Source: Dipetalonema caudispina (lineage: Eukaryota > Nematoda > Chromadorea > Rhabditida > Onchocercidae). From it: a stretch of DNA of 64,000 nt. This document shows, piece after piece, positions 14,481 to 28,699 of the stretch (within the stretch, counting starts at the first letter, position 1; every line of letters begins with the position of its first letter). Below the pieces are notes generated by a model that made no database searches, had not been told where the DNA came from, and saw nothing but the letters and a program-made list of their open reading frames with translations. The translations under genes and the position numbers were made by a program. Location: NCBI GenBank assembly GCA_013365325.1, contig JABVXV010000078.1, positions 156,509 to 220,508 on the forward strand, written 5' to 3'.

Positions 14481-16811
14481 AAATTTCACTTCATCAAAAT
14501 AAATATGACTAAGTTGTACTTGTTGGGGGGGTAGGAAAAAAAAAAGTAACGTAATTGTTGAAATTTTTGTTGTATTGAATAAATTATTGAGATTAATTAA
14601 TTTCATTAATGAAATAATAATAATTGGTGAATAAATAAAACTAGCATAGTTAAATTGTTAATTACATAGATAAGATAAAATTATAAAAGTGATAAGATAA
14701 GGTAATCATAATTACTCTCTTCGACTAATTTGTTTGCGTGATTGATTGCTTTTTTTTTCTTTTTTTTTTTTTTTTTTTTAATTTTTGAACATTTATCATT
14801 TTAAAAATTTCTGTAATACTTTAGGTTTTCTTCAAGTGGAAACTTGGAAATCTTATCAGTACAGATAGATAGTGGAAAGAGGATTGCTTCAAGAAGTGCA
14901 TATTATTAGAAGGATTGAAAATTTGTACGTTTATTTTAAATTTATTTAAAATATTTAAAGTAATGGAATGGATCAAATTTTTATTACAGAGAAATGAGGC
15001 AAAACAATGTATTTCCATGAAAATTTATTTTATAAATACAATTTTTACATTAGATAGTTTTCTTTTTTTTTTTTTTTTTTCATTTTATTTACACTTACAG
15101 CAATATCATCATTATCATGTAATATATGTGAAATTTGTAAATTTATAATCTTTTTTGATAATTCGAAAAAAATTTCTCATATAGTGAAAGTTAATGATGA
15201 TTATTATATTATTTACTTTCACTTTATGCATACTTTGACATAAATTAATAGATGGAAAAAAAAAAAGAAAGATTATGTATCATTACTGATATGATGATAA
15301 GCTATTGATATACTTGAATACCTAATTAATATAATAAAAGAAATGTTCGTTGCATATGCAACTATTAGATCATAAATTACATAAGTAAACATTAAAATAT
15401 GTATAATATAGCATACTTAATCGCTAAGTGATATTTTACAAACGTAAATATCAGATCGTTTGTTACGTACGTAAATCAATGATATGCCATGTATTTTATA
15501 ATGAAATTCAGTTATAATTGTAATAATTTTTTTTTTTTTTTTTTTTTACAAAAAATTGGATTAACTTTAACGAAGTGAATTTTTTTTTTTTTCCTTGCAA
15601 AATGAAATAAATACGTGTATACGTGAAGAATATCATGATGAGTTACGTAACATAAATGTGTTACGGTGTAATTCATATGAACATTAGGAAGATTATTTTT
15701 CAACATAGAGAAATGATTGGATAGCTTAATTGAATAGCTAAATTATTCATAAGATTTATTGATAATGATAAACAAATATAGGCTATGTTTATTTGTTTGG
15801 TTATCAATTAATTGAAAATATAAAAAGTTAAGACTAATTAAATAATGTAAGTATGAGTAAATCATTCTTGCAAAGAAAAAAAAACAATCATTTTTATAAA
15901 CAATGGATCATTTTAATAAATTAACTGTCATTCTTATAATAAAACAATCACAATTATAAACATTTTCTAGAAAAAAAAAAAAAAAAAAAAAAACAGAAAG
16001 TAACATTAAAAAAGAATTGTTACAATTGCCAATTATTTGGTAAATCAATCAAGTATGAGTCATATACTATTTTTTCTTTTTCGAAATATTACAAAATAAT
16101 TCAATCATGTTTGTTAATACTATTAATATTTTAGTTATTATTATTATTATTGTTATTACTATAGCTATCATTACTGTTTAAATACAAAATGATATTGTTA
16201 ATTTGATTTGAAAGAAGCAGGAAGAAAATTAACTGACAATATAAGAATTAAATTTCGAATATGCAAATAAATCTGAATAACATTTTTACACTTTTCAATG
16301 AATACATTAAGTAATCAAAAGATGTAGGCAGACAGATAAATATGCACATGTATTGCTATAGTTACGCTTAAAGTTTTCATATCAGAAATGAATTTTTTTT
16401 TCAATTATCATTTCTATGTTGCTTTTTCTCATTTATTCTTTTGTTAAAATGATTATAATTGTGACAAGTTTGTTCATTTCCAATGTAATAAAATTGCAGT
16501 TTTAGATAAAGGTTGGATACGTCTATAAAAACGTGATAACAGTGTTTACGTGAGCAGAATGAATTTGTACAATTATTGAAAACTCGAATTGTATGTTTTT
16601 TCCTCTTATTCATTAAATACCATTCAATAGAATTGATCAATTAAAGTGATTTTCTTGAAATTGGCATTTCAAGAAATAGATATTTCAGTAGTGGGCTTGC
16701 CAATCTTTGTCATCCAATTATGAATCATTATCAAAAGTGACGTTGAGTAAATCAAATGTTACATGATTTTTAGTATTTGAGTACCATATAATTCCTGGTT
16801 AAGTTTGATGT

Positions 16812-16823
16812 AATTTATTTCAG
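16812..16823 (+). promoter_or_regulatory. Probable trans-splice acceptor of the ABC transporter mRNA
   Basis: A TTTATTTCAG-type acceptor ends at 16823, ten bases before the start ATG at 16834, with no plausible upstream coding exon. This fits a spliced-leader acceptor; a 5' UTR intron would look the same. Confidence 0.6.
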
Positions 16824-16833
16824 TTTAAGAAGC

Positions 16834-19800
16834 ATGCGTTTCTGGTCAACCTTACTCCTCATTATTCTGTACTGCTGGTTAGATGTTGTTATTTCGGTGA
16901 CCGCTTTGGGCTTCTATCAAACATCATTCAAATTTGATGCTCAAATTATCTGGGATTATATAGCACTTAATGTGCCGTATCATTTTATCACTTCACCAAT
17001 TGATTTCCTGTTATGTACAGCTTTTCGACTTCTAATAATGCTAATCTGTATTATTCTCAAAGTCAATCATGAACATCCATGGCTTGAAAAATTTTTCATA
17101 CCACTTTTGGGAGTATTTATCCTGAATTGGACCTTTTCATTGATAAAATTACTGGCATTCTCGGAGAAAATCGAACAATTTGCTTATTTCGGGTTTTGGC
17201 TAAATGTTATTTGGAATGTGCTAGCCGCTGCATTAATTATATTACTTTGGAATTTTGTATTGCGTACTAATGCCTCATGGGGTTATCAATCATTGACGGG
17301 TGAAGCACGAAATACAACATCAAGATTGCAAGATACTAAAGAGGAATCCAATCGTTTTGGTACTGGTCAGCATATTCTACGATTGCTCCGTTATTGTAAA
17401 TATCATTGGAAATGGTTTGCAACAGGATTCTTCTTCCTTACCATCTATTCTTCATGTATGAATTCATACATTATTAAATTTTATACTTTGAATAGTATTG
17501 TTTAGAAAGATGATTTAGATATTAAAATCACACTTTTTCCAGTTCCTATAATACCGATTCGTTAGTATGTATTCATCGTATTACATATTTAAGTTCTATC
17601 TTCTTGGTTTTGAGTCCATAAATGGAATTAGTGACTTAGTAGCAAAATCCAGTAAATTTGATTTCGTTGCATATTTAATGACATAATTTACTGGTCAAAT
17701 TCGAGATCAATTGATGGAATTAAAAACATGCTAAAAATGAAATCTGAAATGGATTTATTCAAGCACGGGTATTTTTACCATATTGTACCGGTCAAGTACT
17801 TTCAAATATAGTACAAGGTCGAGGTGCCGATGTTTTAGTCCGTTCTGTGCTGCTTATGTCGGCTTTAACCTTCGTAAGGTTTGCATTTTATCCTTATATT
17901 TTCTTTTTGCACTTCGATATTACATTCGTGAGAAATCTGAGGATTTTTATGCGAACTTTCAAAGTAAAAGTTATCTTCAAATTTATGAATCATTTGCATT
18001 TTAGTACAATTTCTGGTGGTCTTCGAGGTGGAAGCTTCGTTTATGCTACAGCATTGGTAAATCGTCAAATGCGCGATGATTTATTTAGTTCATTAGTGGA
18101 GCAAGAAATCAGCTTCTTTGATACAACTAACACAGGTATTTAGCGCTATTTCATATGGTAAAACCGGGAAATTTATTAGAAAACTGTTAAATTGAATGAT
18201 CATTTAGAAAATTATGAAACTTACTATGCTTATGATCCAGATATTTTGTTTGATGTAGGAGTTATATTTTTGAGTTTATCAGGTGAGATAACATCGCGCT
18301 TAACAACTGACTGTGAAACGATGTCTTCAACAATTTCTACCAACTTGAACGTCTTCCTTCGAAACAGTGTCATGCTACTTGGTTCACTGGTATTTATGAC
18401 CACTCTTTCATGGCGACTTGCTTTGGTTACTTTCATCATTGTACCGGTCGTTGGTTTCGTGACTAAAGTTTATGGTGCATATTATGATGTAAGTATGAAA
18501 TTTTCGATATTTTCACGAAGTGTTAGATTGATTTAATTTGATCTCTGCCTGTATTATACGGCTAGATTACTGATCTCTAATACTTTTTGGTGATTAAAAT
18601 GTTGCATGCTGTTCGGTAGGTTAATTTCACACAGAACTAGAGCATCTTTTCTAAAAGACATTTATGTCAGTCGTCAAGCCTATTCCGTTTATTCTGTGCC
18701 TCCTGATTTTTAATTAACGAATGTATTTCCCTAATAAACATGATATTTACTTTTTTTTCTCATTCTTTCTGATTACCTTTTTTTCACTTTTTTACAGCTA
18801 CTAACGGAAAAGACCCAAGGAACAATAGCGGTATCGAATCATGTAGCAGAACAGGTGCTTAGCACTATGCGAACAGTACGATCATTCGCTTGCGAGAAAC
18901 GTGAAGCCAAGAAATTCCAGCAGCAATTGGATGAAACGCTGCATTTGAATAAGAAAAAAGCTATAGTCTATATGGGTTATATGTGGACCACCGAATTATG
19001 TGATAATGTTATCCTGATTGCTGTGCTATTTTATGGTGGTCATCTTGTTTTGTCAGGTGATTTTTCCAGTTTCCATATTTCCGAGAAATCTGATTTCGAT
19101 ATTGATTCTACTTGACAAAATTTAGTGCATGAAAATCTAAGAAATTCAGATAAAAAGCCGAATCAACGTTCACTGTGAATTATGACTCGATATTGTGCTC
19201 ACATTTTCGTTTCGTTTCAAATTCATAATTGTTTTTTGTTACAGGAAAAATGACAGTTGATAATTTAATATCTTTCTTGCTGTATCAGATGCAACTTGGA
19301 GAAAATCTCTATGTAGGTTTCCATTTATTTCCGAATGATTTAGATGATATTCTAGTTCATTTCAGTTGATATGTGCAGCCACATGATCTATCCGATCATT
19401 TACTCAATTGCGTTTTCTGTTAGTAGACTACATCCTAGGAGAGCATTGCATTAACTTCCCGAAAGAGTTCATGTTGTCAATCTTTAGACTTTTGTGTTTA
19501 ATGCCTATTTCGGCAAAGCTCTTTAGTTGGTAGTTAATCAGAAATAGAATAAGCTTCGCTATCATTTCATTACCATTACATCGATCACGTTTGCAGCTGC
19601 GTACGTTATCTCTACAGATTGTTACCGCTTCCAATTTCAAATATATTTTGAAAGAGACTTAAATTCCGTCTCCATGAGATCTAAACTTCCATTTCTCTAG
19701 TCCTATTAATAGTATTTTTTAGAACATCAGTTATGTATTTACGGGTTTGATGGAAAGTGTTGGTGCATCACGGAAAGTTTTCGAATATATGATGCGTAAA

Positions 19801-21743
19801 CCAAAAATTCTTCATGTTGGGACGAAGAAGACGCCAATTAATGGCGAAATTAAATTCGATTCCGTATCTTTTACATACGTTTCCCGGCCGAACAATCCTG
19901 TTTTGCAGGTTTATTGAAATTCTTCACATTTCTCTCTTCAAGTTTTGCATTTCAAATGTTTTCAATAAAGAAAAACATGAAGTTTTCAAAGATATATTAG
20001 AAATAGTTCGTACTGTTAAGATTTCCTGTTTTATAATTTATATTCGATTACATATGAAGAGGGTTTAGTAAAGGTGGTCGTATTTTATTCCATTCGAAAA
20101 ATAAACCATGGGTTTTTTATTCTTAAATTCATATTTGAAATTCATTTCGTTACAGGACGTCAGTTTTACCGTTTATCCAGGTCAGACTGTTGCTTTGGTT
20201 GGTCCAAGTGGTGGTGGAAAATCGTCCATCGTATCTTTAATTGAACATTTTTACGAATGTGATAAGGGTTCCGTGCTTATTGATGGAAATCCAGTAGCCG
20301 ATTATGATCATGAGTATATTCATCAAAAAGTAATTTATTGTTTCGGATTGAATCTTTCATCGAAAATGAAAATAATTCAAAGGAGATAGTGGTTCTTTGT
20401 ATTTTTGATGGACTCGTTAAATGATTTTAGAGAGGATGCTTTTAACATATCGAGTTATTGTCTTTAGTGAGGAAGATTCCATGAATTTTTTCAGATAGCC
20501 TTGGTTGCTCAGGATCCAATATTATATGAAGGCACGATACGGGACAATATTGTATACGGATGTGATTGGGCTACTGAGGAAGATGTATTAAATGCTGCTA
20601 AAATAGCTAATGCACATAATTTCGTTATGGAAACTGAGAAGCAGTATGATACAAACTGTGGCGAGAAGGGTATTCAACTGTCAGGTAATTTACTTGGAAA
20701 TGATATTTTGTCACGTTGGGATATTCTAGAAAATGAGGGCTGTGGTAGTTATAGTGACTCACTAATTTATACTTTGTTGTACATTGGCAAAGAAATTTGA
20801 TGATATCGTTTCGACAGGACATCCGAAAATAGATTAGATAGAAATGGACGGACAAAAGGGAAATGAATTACAAGAGAGGGATCGTTCTCTTTTTTCTCCT
20901 CTACATTACTATATGTTACCAATCACTTACTACTCTCTTGCAATAAATTTAAGTCCTTGAATTCAATGGATGGTGGAAAGTAATTTTGAGATCAAAAAGA
21001 GAAGGAAAAAGGAAATGGTTTTCCTTTTACTAAATTTATTAACATTTTATGTTGCATTCAAATTTTCAGGCGGTCAGAAGCAACGTATAGCAATAGCACG
21101 AGCTTTGGTCCGTCGTCCCGCGATCCTGATATTAGACGAGGCAACTTCAGCTTTGGATGCAGAAAGTGAGCACGTTATACAAGATGCTTTAGCACAATGT
21201 TCGAAGGATAAAACAGTTCTTGTGATAGCACATCGTTTAAGTACGGTTGAAAATGCTGATCAAATCATTGTTATTAGTAAAGGACGAGTGGTGCAGGTTA
21301 GTTTACTGGAGATTTTTTTGATTAACTAAGACAGCTTGATTTACTATTAAATTTATACCAATGTATAAGATCCAGGAAAGGTTTGAAATCCCGATTTTAA
21401 GTTAGACTAAGTAGTTGAATTAGTTTAGGAGTTACTCTTCGTACAAATTTCAGATCGGAAAATGTAGGTTGCTGATTGAAATTTTTTGTCCTGTAATAAT
21501 CAGCACATGATAGTGCTATTTTGGCTTGTTTAAAGATTATCTTGAAATAGGTACGGCATTCCTCGGTTTTAATTTATACACCGAATATATTGCATAAATT
21601 GCAGCTTATAGTAGGTTAAAAAAAATCACATTTTACAATTGTTTTAGCAAGGTCGACACGAGGATTTGCTAGGGCAGGATGGTATTTATCGAGCATTAGT
21701 ACATCGGCAACTTCTTGGGCATAGTTCAAGCAAAATACACTGA
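16834..21743 (+). CDS. TAP-like (ABCB9/HAF-type) ABC half-transporter
   Basis: This is an intact half-size ABC exporter of 757 residues, closest to ABCB9/TAPL, which carries peptides into lysosomes; nematode relatives are the HAF proteins of gut granules. Exons: 16834-17455, 17764-17878, 18005-18135, 18283-18488, 18798-19056, 19245-19312, 19723-19908, 20156-20329, 20495-20684, 21070-21296, 21648-21743, all in phase. The N-terminus has about four hydrophobic helices (residues 1-140, a TAPL-type accessory domain), then the six-helix ABC core, then the nucleotide-binding domain. Walker [10 protein letters not shown] is at 545-553, the Q-loop glutamine near 593, signature LSGGQ at 649-653, Walker B ILILDE ending at Asp673/Glu674, and the switch histidine at 705. 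The catalytic site is complete, so it should form an active homodimer or heterodimer. The substrate cannot be read from sequence. The second exon uses an AG|GTTTGC donor five bases after a stronger-looking GTAAGG, because only that choice keeps the frame. Confidence 0.95.
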
Positions 21744-22733
21744 TATATTCAGCGGTTTGAAATGCTCCTTTTTCGCATATTTTACAGCTGTTATTTTCCT
21801 TCATTCTTTGATTTGGATTTCTGTGTAGATTTTTTACCTATCCGATTATTAAGGTAGCAGAATTGCTTGAAGGATTCAAACAGCAAAAATGATTTACATT
21901 TCGGTATTTTTTGAAAACTCATCCCAATTTCAAATATTTGGTATAAAGGTAGAAGCAGTGTTCAATGGTAGTAGAAAATGTGTTGACGGAAAATGATTTT
22001 AGCATTTAAATATAACCAATCTTTAAACAAAGCAAGACTTAGAAACCTCAAAGAAGAAATTGACACAGACGGATTGTCTCCCATATTGTTTTACGCCCAC
22101 TCCATGTGGTTCTTATCATTAACAAGCCGTACAAATGCTGCTTGTTGAATCATAAACTTCATGTTTGGTTTTGCATAATATCCTTTCTCCCTCGTTTGCA
22201 GTTATATAAAATCATTCTCAAACTTTTTCAACAAAACAACCTGGTGAAATTAATATAACTGATACGACTCCCTAACTGAACGATTGATATAAGATGCTGC
22301 AACGCATCAAATAAATGTGCATGCAAGCTGTGGGTTAATTAAGCGATTACTACCGTATATGTTCTATGTTCTATCAACGATATGTACATTTTACTGCGTT
22401 ATACGTCTAGCAGTAATACGAGGTTGTGGTGTAGAAATGAAGTATAATCCTTTTTTTAACTTGTACGATTCCAACATTCAATACAATGTAATGTCACAGA
22501 GATCACTATAAAATAACTCAAACAAATTCGAATTATATTTAGGCGCACTCATCGAGACCTTAAGCTTATCAACAAGGGACGGGGTGCGGCACAAAAGTTC
22601 ATACCAAATTCGAAATAAAAACAAAGAAACAAGAAAGAAATGGGATTTTAGCCTTTATACAAAAATAGAAGTACTTATTAACTATGTCCTATTAGGGATT
22701 CATATAGAAATAGGAATAGGAATCTAGCCTTCA
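21744..22733. other. Convergent 3' intergenic region (ABC transporter / bromodomain gene)
   Basis: This stretch lies between the stop codons of two convergent genes and probably contains both 3' UTRs. An open frame at 22317-22511 on the plus strand has no recognisable features. No RNA gene was recognised. Confidence 0.6.
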
Positions 22734-24145
22734 TTACACCGCAGTGGTTGGCGGCGGCGCAGCGGTGAAGAATTCATTCAACAAGTCAATATCTTCTTCA
22801 TTTAAGCCTACTGCATTATGAATTACAGGTGGAGAGATAATATTTCCGGGTTTAGCGTACTGTGCGATTTGACTGTGTAGTTTTCCTTGCACTTTGCTAG
22901 CAAGATTAAGTTCATGACTGCTAGGTAGCGGCTGTTCGGTTAGAGTTGTCGGTGGAACCGAACTAAGTCGATTTTTCTGTAACAACGCCAGATCACTGAT
23001 CATTACGCCAGTTTTACTCAGCGTAGCCTGAAAGATGAAAAAACCGGTGAATGCAATTCCAATTCCAAAAAAATTTATGATGAAAGAATGTATGAATGTA
23101 ACGATCATTCAATCAGTCAGTCATTCCTTATTAGATGATGATAATACCATAAATGTACTGTGGGATAAGAGGGTGAGGATTGTAATTATACAATATCAAA
23201 TAAATGGAATTAATAAGGAGTCATGCAATGTGATTAGCTTCGACCGATGATAGGATCGCATATCCAGACAAATATGTAAAGTCTTCCAAAGGATGGCAAC
23301 TTTTTTGGAAGGAAAACCACTTAATCATCTTTCCTTCCTGGAACGTTGAATCAACAATTTCTCAATTAGAGCAACAGAAGAGATCTTACAAACATAAAAA
23401 AATACCTGACAAGTTTCTGGTGCCGTTTGTAATTTGTACAACTTCCGTATGTCACTGATAAATGAAACATCAACCCCAATATTTTCGAGTGATTCAACAT
23501 CACTTAACAATTTATTCAAATCGATCTTATCCAGTGCACTTTTCATCTGAGAAACCTGTCAAATCATTTAATGTTAAAAATCGAAAAATCCCAATACTTT
23601 GCAACACTTGTACAAATTTTTCTCATTGGTCTTCCTTTACAGGATGATTGGATAAAGTTTGCAATAAAATAAATTTTAAAAGCTGAATATTTTTCACAAC
23701 CAATTTTGCTAGAAAAAAAAAAAAACATCCTTACACTGCTTTTGTCAGTATCAGTTTCCAAGGCTTTGATAGTCCTGCGGTGCTCACCGTTTGTCAAAGT
23801 ATCTAACAAATCATCGACAACTTTGATCATATACTCACTAGCATTATCAACCATTTCTCGTAAAGATATTGCATTCGTTACATTGGTTCTGAAATTGTTT
23901 ACTATAATTTACTTAAAAATTATTTCGTGCAACCTCCGATAACACTCCTAAATTCTGCATTTATTCGGAAAAACTACTACTTTTGAGAGAGAAAGCCTAG
24001 TTTTTCAAAAATATCAAACTGCCATCTAGAACATACCTAAATAGCACATCGTTACTTTAAATACCCAAATATTTCTGATAAAAATACATAAAATATGAAT
24101 TATTCAGATAAATGTTTGCTAATAACATAATAAGGGAAAATCTTC

Positions 24146-24181
<36 letters not shown>

Positions 24182-27100
24182 AAAAATTGAATTACAATAA
24201 ATGACTGAATTTTTAAATTTTATTGAAACTAACCTATCACCATAGGTGCCTAAGAGCAAACGAGAATCCCGTTCGCAAAGTGTTGCCCATGTAGAATCAA
24301 ATTGTGGTGCAAAAGAACTGAACGGTCCATAAGAAACATAGGAAATTGGAACCTGAAAATATTTCCCATAATTGACGCTTAACTTGAAGATTATGACACG
24401 TAAGAAATTAATGGGAGCAAGTTTTTATAATACTACATGGAAAACTTAAGAGCGAAACACAGCGAAAAAAAAAAAATGAAGATCGGGTAAAATCAAAATC
24501 AGCATGCGAAGGATAATTAAGTGTAGCAACAGCATAATCGACACCTGCTACTTTAACCTAGTTTTTTTTTTTAACATCTTCGTCTAATGCTTCATACATG
24601 CTTGCAGAAATCCTCAGCAGTTCATTCCACGATAAATTTTCAAATCAAACTCGGGAATTTTAGATACTAGGATTTTACATTACAAATCATACTTTTTTAA
24701 ACAAACAATCCCAAATATTTAATTTAAAAATATCCAGTGCGCCCGAGAATGATATTATGCAGCGGACTTAGGATGAATATTGAGGTCGTGACAAAGATTC
24801 TCGATACATGTTAACAGTTTGAAATATAATGCGACAAACCTGATGGTTTGACTTGTGTTCTTGCGGAGCGCAAAGTCCTGGTGTACCCTCCTCGAGCTTA
24901 CCAACAATATCCCCAAGAGTGATAATTTTTTTTTCAGATGAACTCGGATTGATAACATTCAAACAAATAGCACCATCTTTGTTATCCAAAAATGCGAGAT
25001 GACTTTTTGGTTCCACACCATCTCCCTCATTACCAGCAGAGAAAATCCTAAGATCAGGAATACGACTAGATAATTTTTGTTTCAAAGACGGATCCACTGT
25101 TTCCAAAACGGTTGACGGTGTTGCATCATCGATAACTGCCGTTTTGTAATCCGCTTTCGGTATTGGCCGTGCTTTTGTTTTCAATGTTAAACCTAACTTT
25201 TCCAGCGGGATCTCCTAAAAATAAGGTGCTTAGATTTTCTAGCACCACTACTGAATCATATAAACATCACAAAGTTAAAAGTACTAAGATTGAAAGAACG
25301 CAAAATATGAAAGTTACAGGAAGGCCTTAGTGAAATGCTCGACCCTAAAATTCAAAAATGTCTAACTACTCAATTCATTCCTCACGGCTATACTTCACTG
25401 TTTCCTATTCTTTAACTCCTCCGTCTCCTTTGCCAACATATATTTTGTATTGTTGACGATTGCAAAGCCTCAAAAACTTAAACTCCTGCAAAATGTCGCT
25501 AAGAGTGAAGTAAATATCTAGCAGCGGAGATAATGTACCAAGACACTCTGTCATCCGATTCGCCTAATCATCAGTGATGACAAAGTTGAATTGTGTATTA
25601 AAAAAAAACGACAGTGATTGAAGCCAGACAACCGTTTAACGTGTCTAAATTTTTTGAAATAATCAAACAAATGAAGAGAAAAATTTACCTTGCTAAATGG
25701 AAGTGCATGAAAAAGATAGCGCAAATACGGTTCTGAAAAATAAAACTGCACAATTAGATCCATTTTTTGAGCTGCTATATGATATACAGTTCCAGGTGAA
25801 TTATAATCCATTGCATTATGAACAATTAATTCGGCATCTTTCTTAAATGTCGCAATATCTGGATATTCATCCCGATCGATTTTTTGCCGAATTGTAGCAA
25901 AATCCATCGGTTCCTTGATTATTTCATGATAATCTGGTGCCATCGATCTGAATTTAAACGCTTGTCTTCTGATATCAAATTATGCATGAGAAATCAGTCT
26001 CAGGTAGGCTAAATTTGTCTTCTAAAAGTCTCTTTTCAGCCAACAAAATTACTTTTAAAATCTGTGAAGAAGAAAACAATATAATCCCGCGTGAAAAGTT
26101 AAATTACACAACACTTACAAAAGAAAATAATTTTGCCACGAAAGCACCTTAAGAGTGAGCTTACAATAGAAAAAAAAAGTGAGGACCTAATATTAAACTT
26201 ACTGTGTCACTGGATATGCAAAATATTCATCCGGATCTTTGGCTTTCATTTTGCGCAACAAATTGTCGCAAAAAAGCTGTATGGGTGAATAAGTTAGCAC
26301 AGTTGATGCTTTTGGGAGAGGTGGCGGTGTCGATGAGTGCTCTTTCACTTCATCATTAATTTCATCCTGAAAGCAATAATTGTTGAAGCGAATTATAAAT
26401 TTCTGAAAGTTTTGGTTAGTTGAGGATATTCTGAGCAAATTCCTTATACTCTAAATAAATCCGAGAACTAATCTAAAGTTCTAAACCCGAACTAAATATC
26501 AGAATTCCGTTTCCAAATATCATTATTTGAATTTAAGCAATCTGAGCGCAACCATATCTCTTTTTATCTAGCTTTTCCAATGTTGCGAAAATTAGGTAAA
26601 AAAATTCGCCATAAGAAAACTCACCTCCTGCTGCTTGGATTCTTCGCGCTCTTTACGTTCAGCTGCTAACTGTGCCCTTCGTTCGGCTCGTCTTTTGCTC
26701 TTTGCTATTGAATCCGTTAACCTGTAATTACCAGTAATGAAGCGTCACTCCTAATGACGATTATCACAACTACAAGTGGAAACAATAGTCAGTCAACAAG
26801 TTGCAAGTTATTACTTGTGTCATATTACTAATATTTACCTAAATCGACGCTTTTTACGCGGAGTTTTCTTAACTTTCTCCTCCTGCTCTTCTTCCTTTTT
26901 TATATCATCACCACTTCCATTCTCTTCCTGGTCATCGGCTGTTGATGCTTGCTCCGAATCCGAATCCTCCGTTTCTAGATTACCTTCTGACCGCCGTTTA
27001 CGACCAATCGTGCTAGTAAGACGAACATTTCTGAAACCACCTGGAAATGACAAAATAATAATCGGAGTAGCAAACAATTCTGGATTTCCTACAATAATAC

Positions 27101-27411
27101 AATAATCATAGTGATTAAATATGAATGTTAAAAAGAAGAAAAGAAATGTTCGTTTTTTTCAGTTTTTTTTCCTTTTTTTTTCCTGTACTAATACTCTCTA
27201 GACACATTATTCGCTGAGGTCAATAATATGTCAAAAGATAGTATAAGTATTGAAATAGATCGATTCTTGTTAACAATTGTTGATAGGGCTCCATAACAAT
27301 CATGAAAGAACCTTTGGAAGATCGTCGCACTGGAAGACTAGGAGGAGCCCCAGCTGACATTCTAGCCGGTGGGGCACCATAATCCGATTTACGAACAATG
27401 TTACGCGACAT
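22734..27411 (-). CDS. BRD7/BRD9-type bromodomain protein (SWI/SNF-associated)
   Basis: This gene encodes a 634-residue nuclear protein of the BRD7/BRD9 family, subunits of PBAF and non-canonical BAF remodelling complexes; the Caenorhabditis relative is SWSN-9. Exons: 27312-27411, 26839-27040, 26625-26721, 26203-26366, 25689-25947, 24840-25214, 24234-24352, 23735-23888, 23406-23546, 22734-23027, all in phase. An acidic and Arg/Lys-rich N-terminal region precedes the bromodomain (about residues 150-255). The acetyl-lysine-binding asparagine is Asn237 in the motif DYNSPGTVYH. The following region, with motifs such as SYGPFSSFAPQFDSTW, matches the family-specific BRD7/9 domain (DUF3512), and the last exon ends in a Pro-rich tail. 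I chose the ATG at 27411 because the open frame above it has no other ATG before a likely acceptor (exon starting 27441). BRD7 and BRD9 are not separated by what I can see; nematodes usually have one copy. Confidence 0.95.
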
Positions 27412-27441
27412 CTTTGAAAAGATTTCAGAATTTCTGGAAAG

Positions 27442-28699
27442 CTGCAAGCCAATCTGAATAAGATGTACGTGACAAATTTTTAAACCTGTCTAAATGTGTT
27501 AAATAAATAAAATGCGCGAAAGATAACACTAAAGGTTTGGTGAAAATCCATCTAATAAACTTCACAAATGTAAAGAATCTGCAAAGGAGAGTTAGAACCC
27601 AGTTTTTTACACTTTTTACATGCAGCGTCAAACGTGCAAAAAAAAAGACCAAATGTGTGTTCGAATTCGAGAAACGTAAAATGCATCAATTTATTAACGT
27701 CACAAAACCGCTCGATTTATTATAGGACAATAAAATAAAAACCCAGTATTGCAATGAAATTGCAACATTTAATTTCGAAAATTCGATAACGAAAATCTGT
27801 AAAACACAGTCGACTCAATAGATCAAATACACGCATCAAACTTTAACACAGTAGTGTACAGTAGTAAAACATTTTCAGTCGCTCTATTCGTATCGAAATT
27901 AAAGTGCTAACATCTCCAACTGGCTATTCATAGTAAAAATTATTTCCATAGATATTATTCATAAACAATAGATCCATTTTATCTATAACACTTGCAAATA
28001 TCGCAAATCACCGAATACTATTAGATCTACATTACCATGTACGCCACTTCTGTAACCTGAAAACGAATACCACAATCCGATCGGCTATTTTTGCCGTTGT
28101 ATCTGAAGACAAATTAAAACGCGTCCCATTCATTTATCAAATAGGTTCGTCATGCAATACAAATAGGATCATCAGGTTATCGATTTTTTCTTGATGGTAA
28201 TGATTGGTCCAACAGTGAAAAGCATTTCTTTATCGTATGTATCATTCATTTTTCTTCCTCAAAATTCTTTAATTCAATTTTTACAGTTAATCATTCAATA
28301 AATTTATTTCTTTTTATATTTTTGCGAAGGTTAAATATCTATAGAGAAATAATGAAAGGAAGTTGCTGGGTATGATTTGAGGTTACATATCATCCTACTT
28401 ATGCTGTAATGAAGAATTTGTAAAAGATATCGTCCGTGGCGACAACTTTCCAAATATACAATTGAATTAAATAATGCTACTAATGTAAAAAAAAAAGAAA
28501 ATTCACGGAAGAATTAGCAAGGTATCAGTTAGTCTTATCAATCATAGAAATTCATCAGTTGGCTTTGAAGTGCGATCTTTTTCCTGATCAAATTAGCAAG
28601 TAACTCCATAATTAATTGTATCATTGATGTAGGCATTAGTAAGCTTAAATAAAAAGTTAAAATTATCAATGGTTAATAATGATATTCTTTCTTTTGAGG
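27442..28699. other. Divergent promoter region between BRD7/9 and WIPI genes
   Basis: This AT-rich interval lies between two divergent start codons and should carry both promoters. A likely acceptor for the bromodomain mRNA lies at 27442-27443 on the minus strand. An ATG in frame with the WIPI gene also occurs at 28679. No other gene was found. Confidence 0.55.

Larger units (their letters stand above)
11636..16811. other. 5 kb spacer between divergent DOT1 and ABC transporter genes
   Basis: This interval separates the 5' ends of two divergently transcribed genes and should contain both promoters. No supported exon was found on either strand. It holds simple-sequence tracts at about 13826-13935, 13988-14053 and 14098-14200, a TTG/GTT run at 14459-14480, and many A or T homopolymers (for example near 12899-12916, 13681-13731, 14359-14382, 15528-15549 and 15970-15993). 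Open frames over these repeats are artefacts of the repeats. Confidence 0.7.
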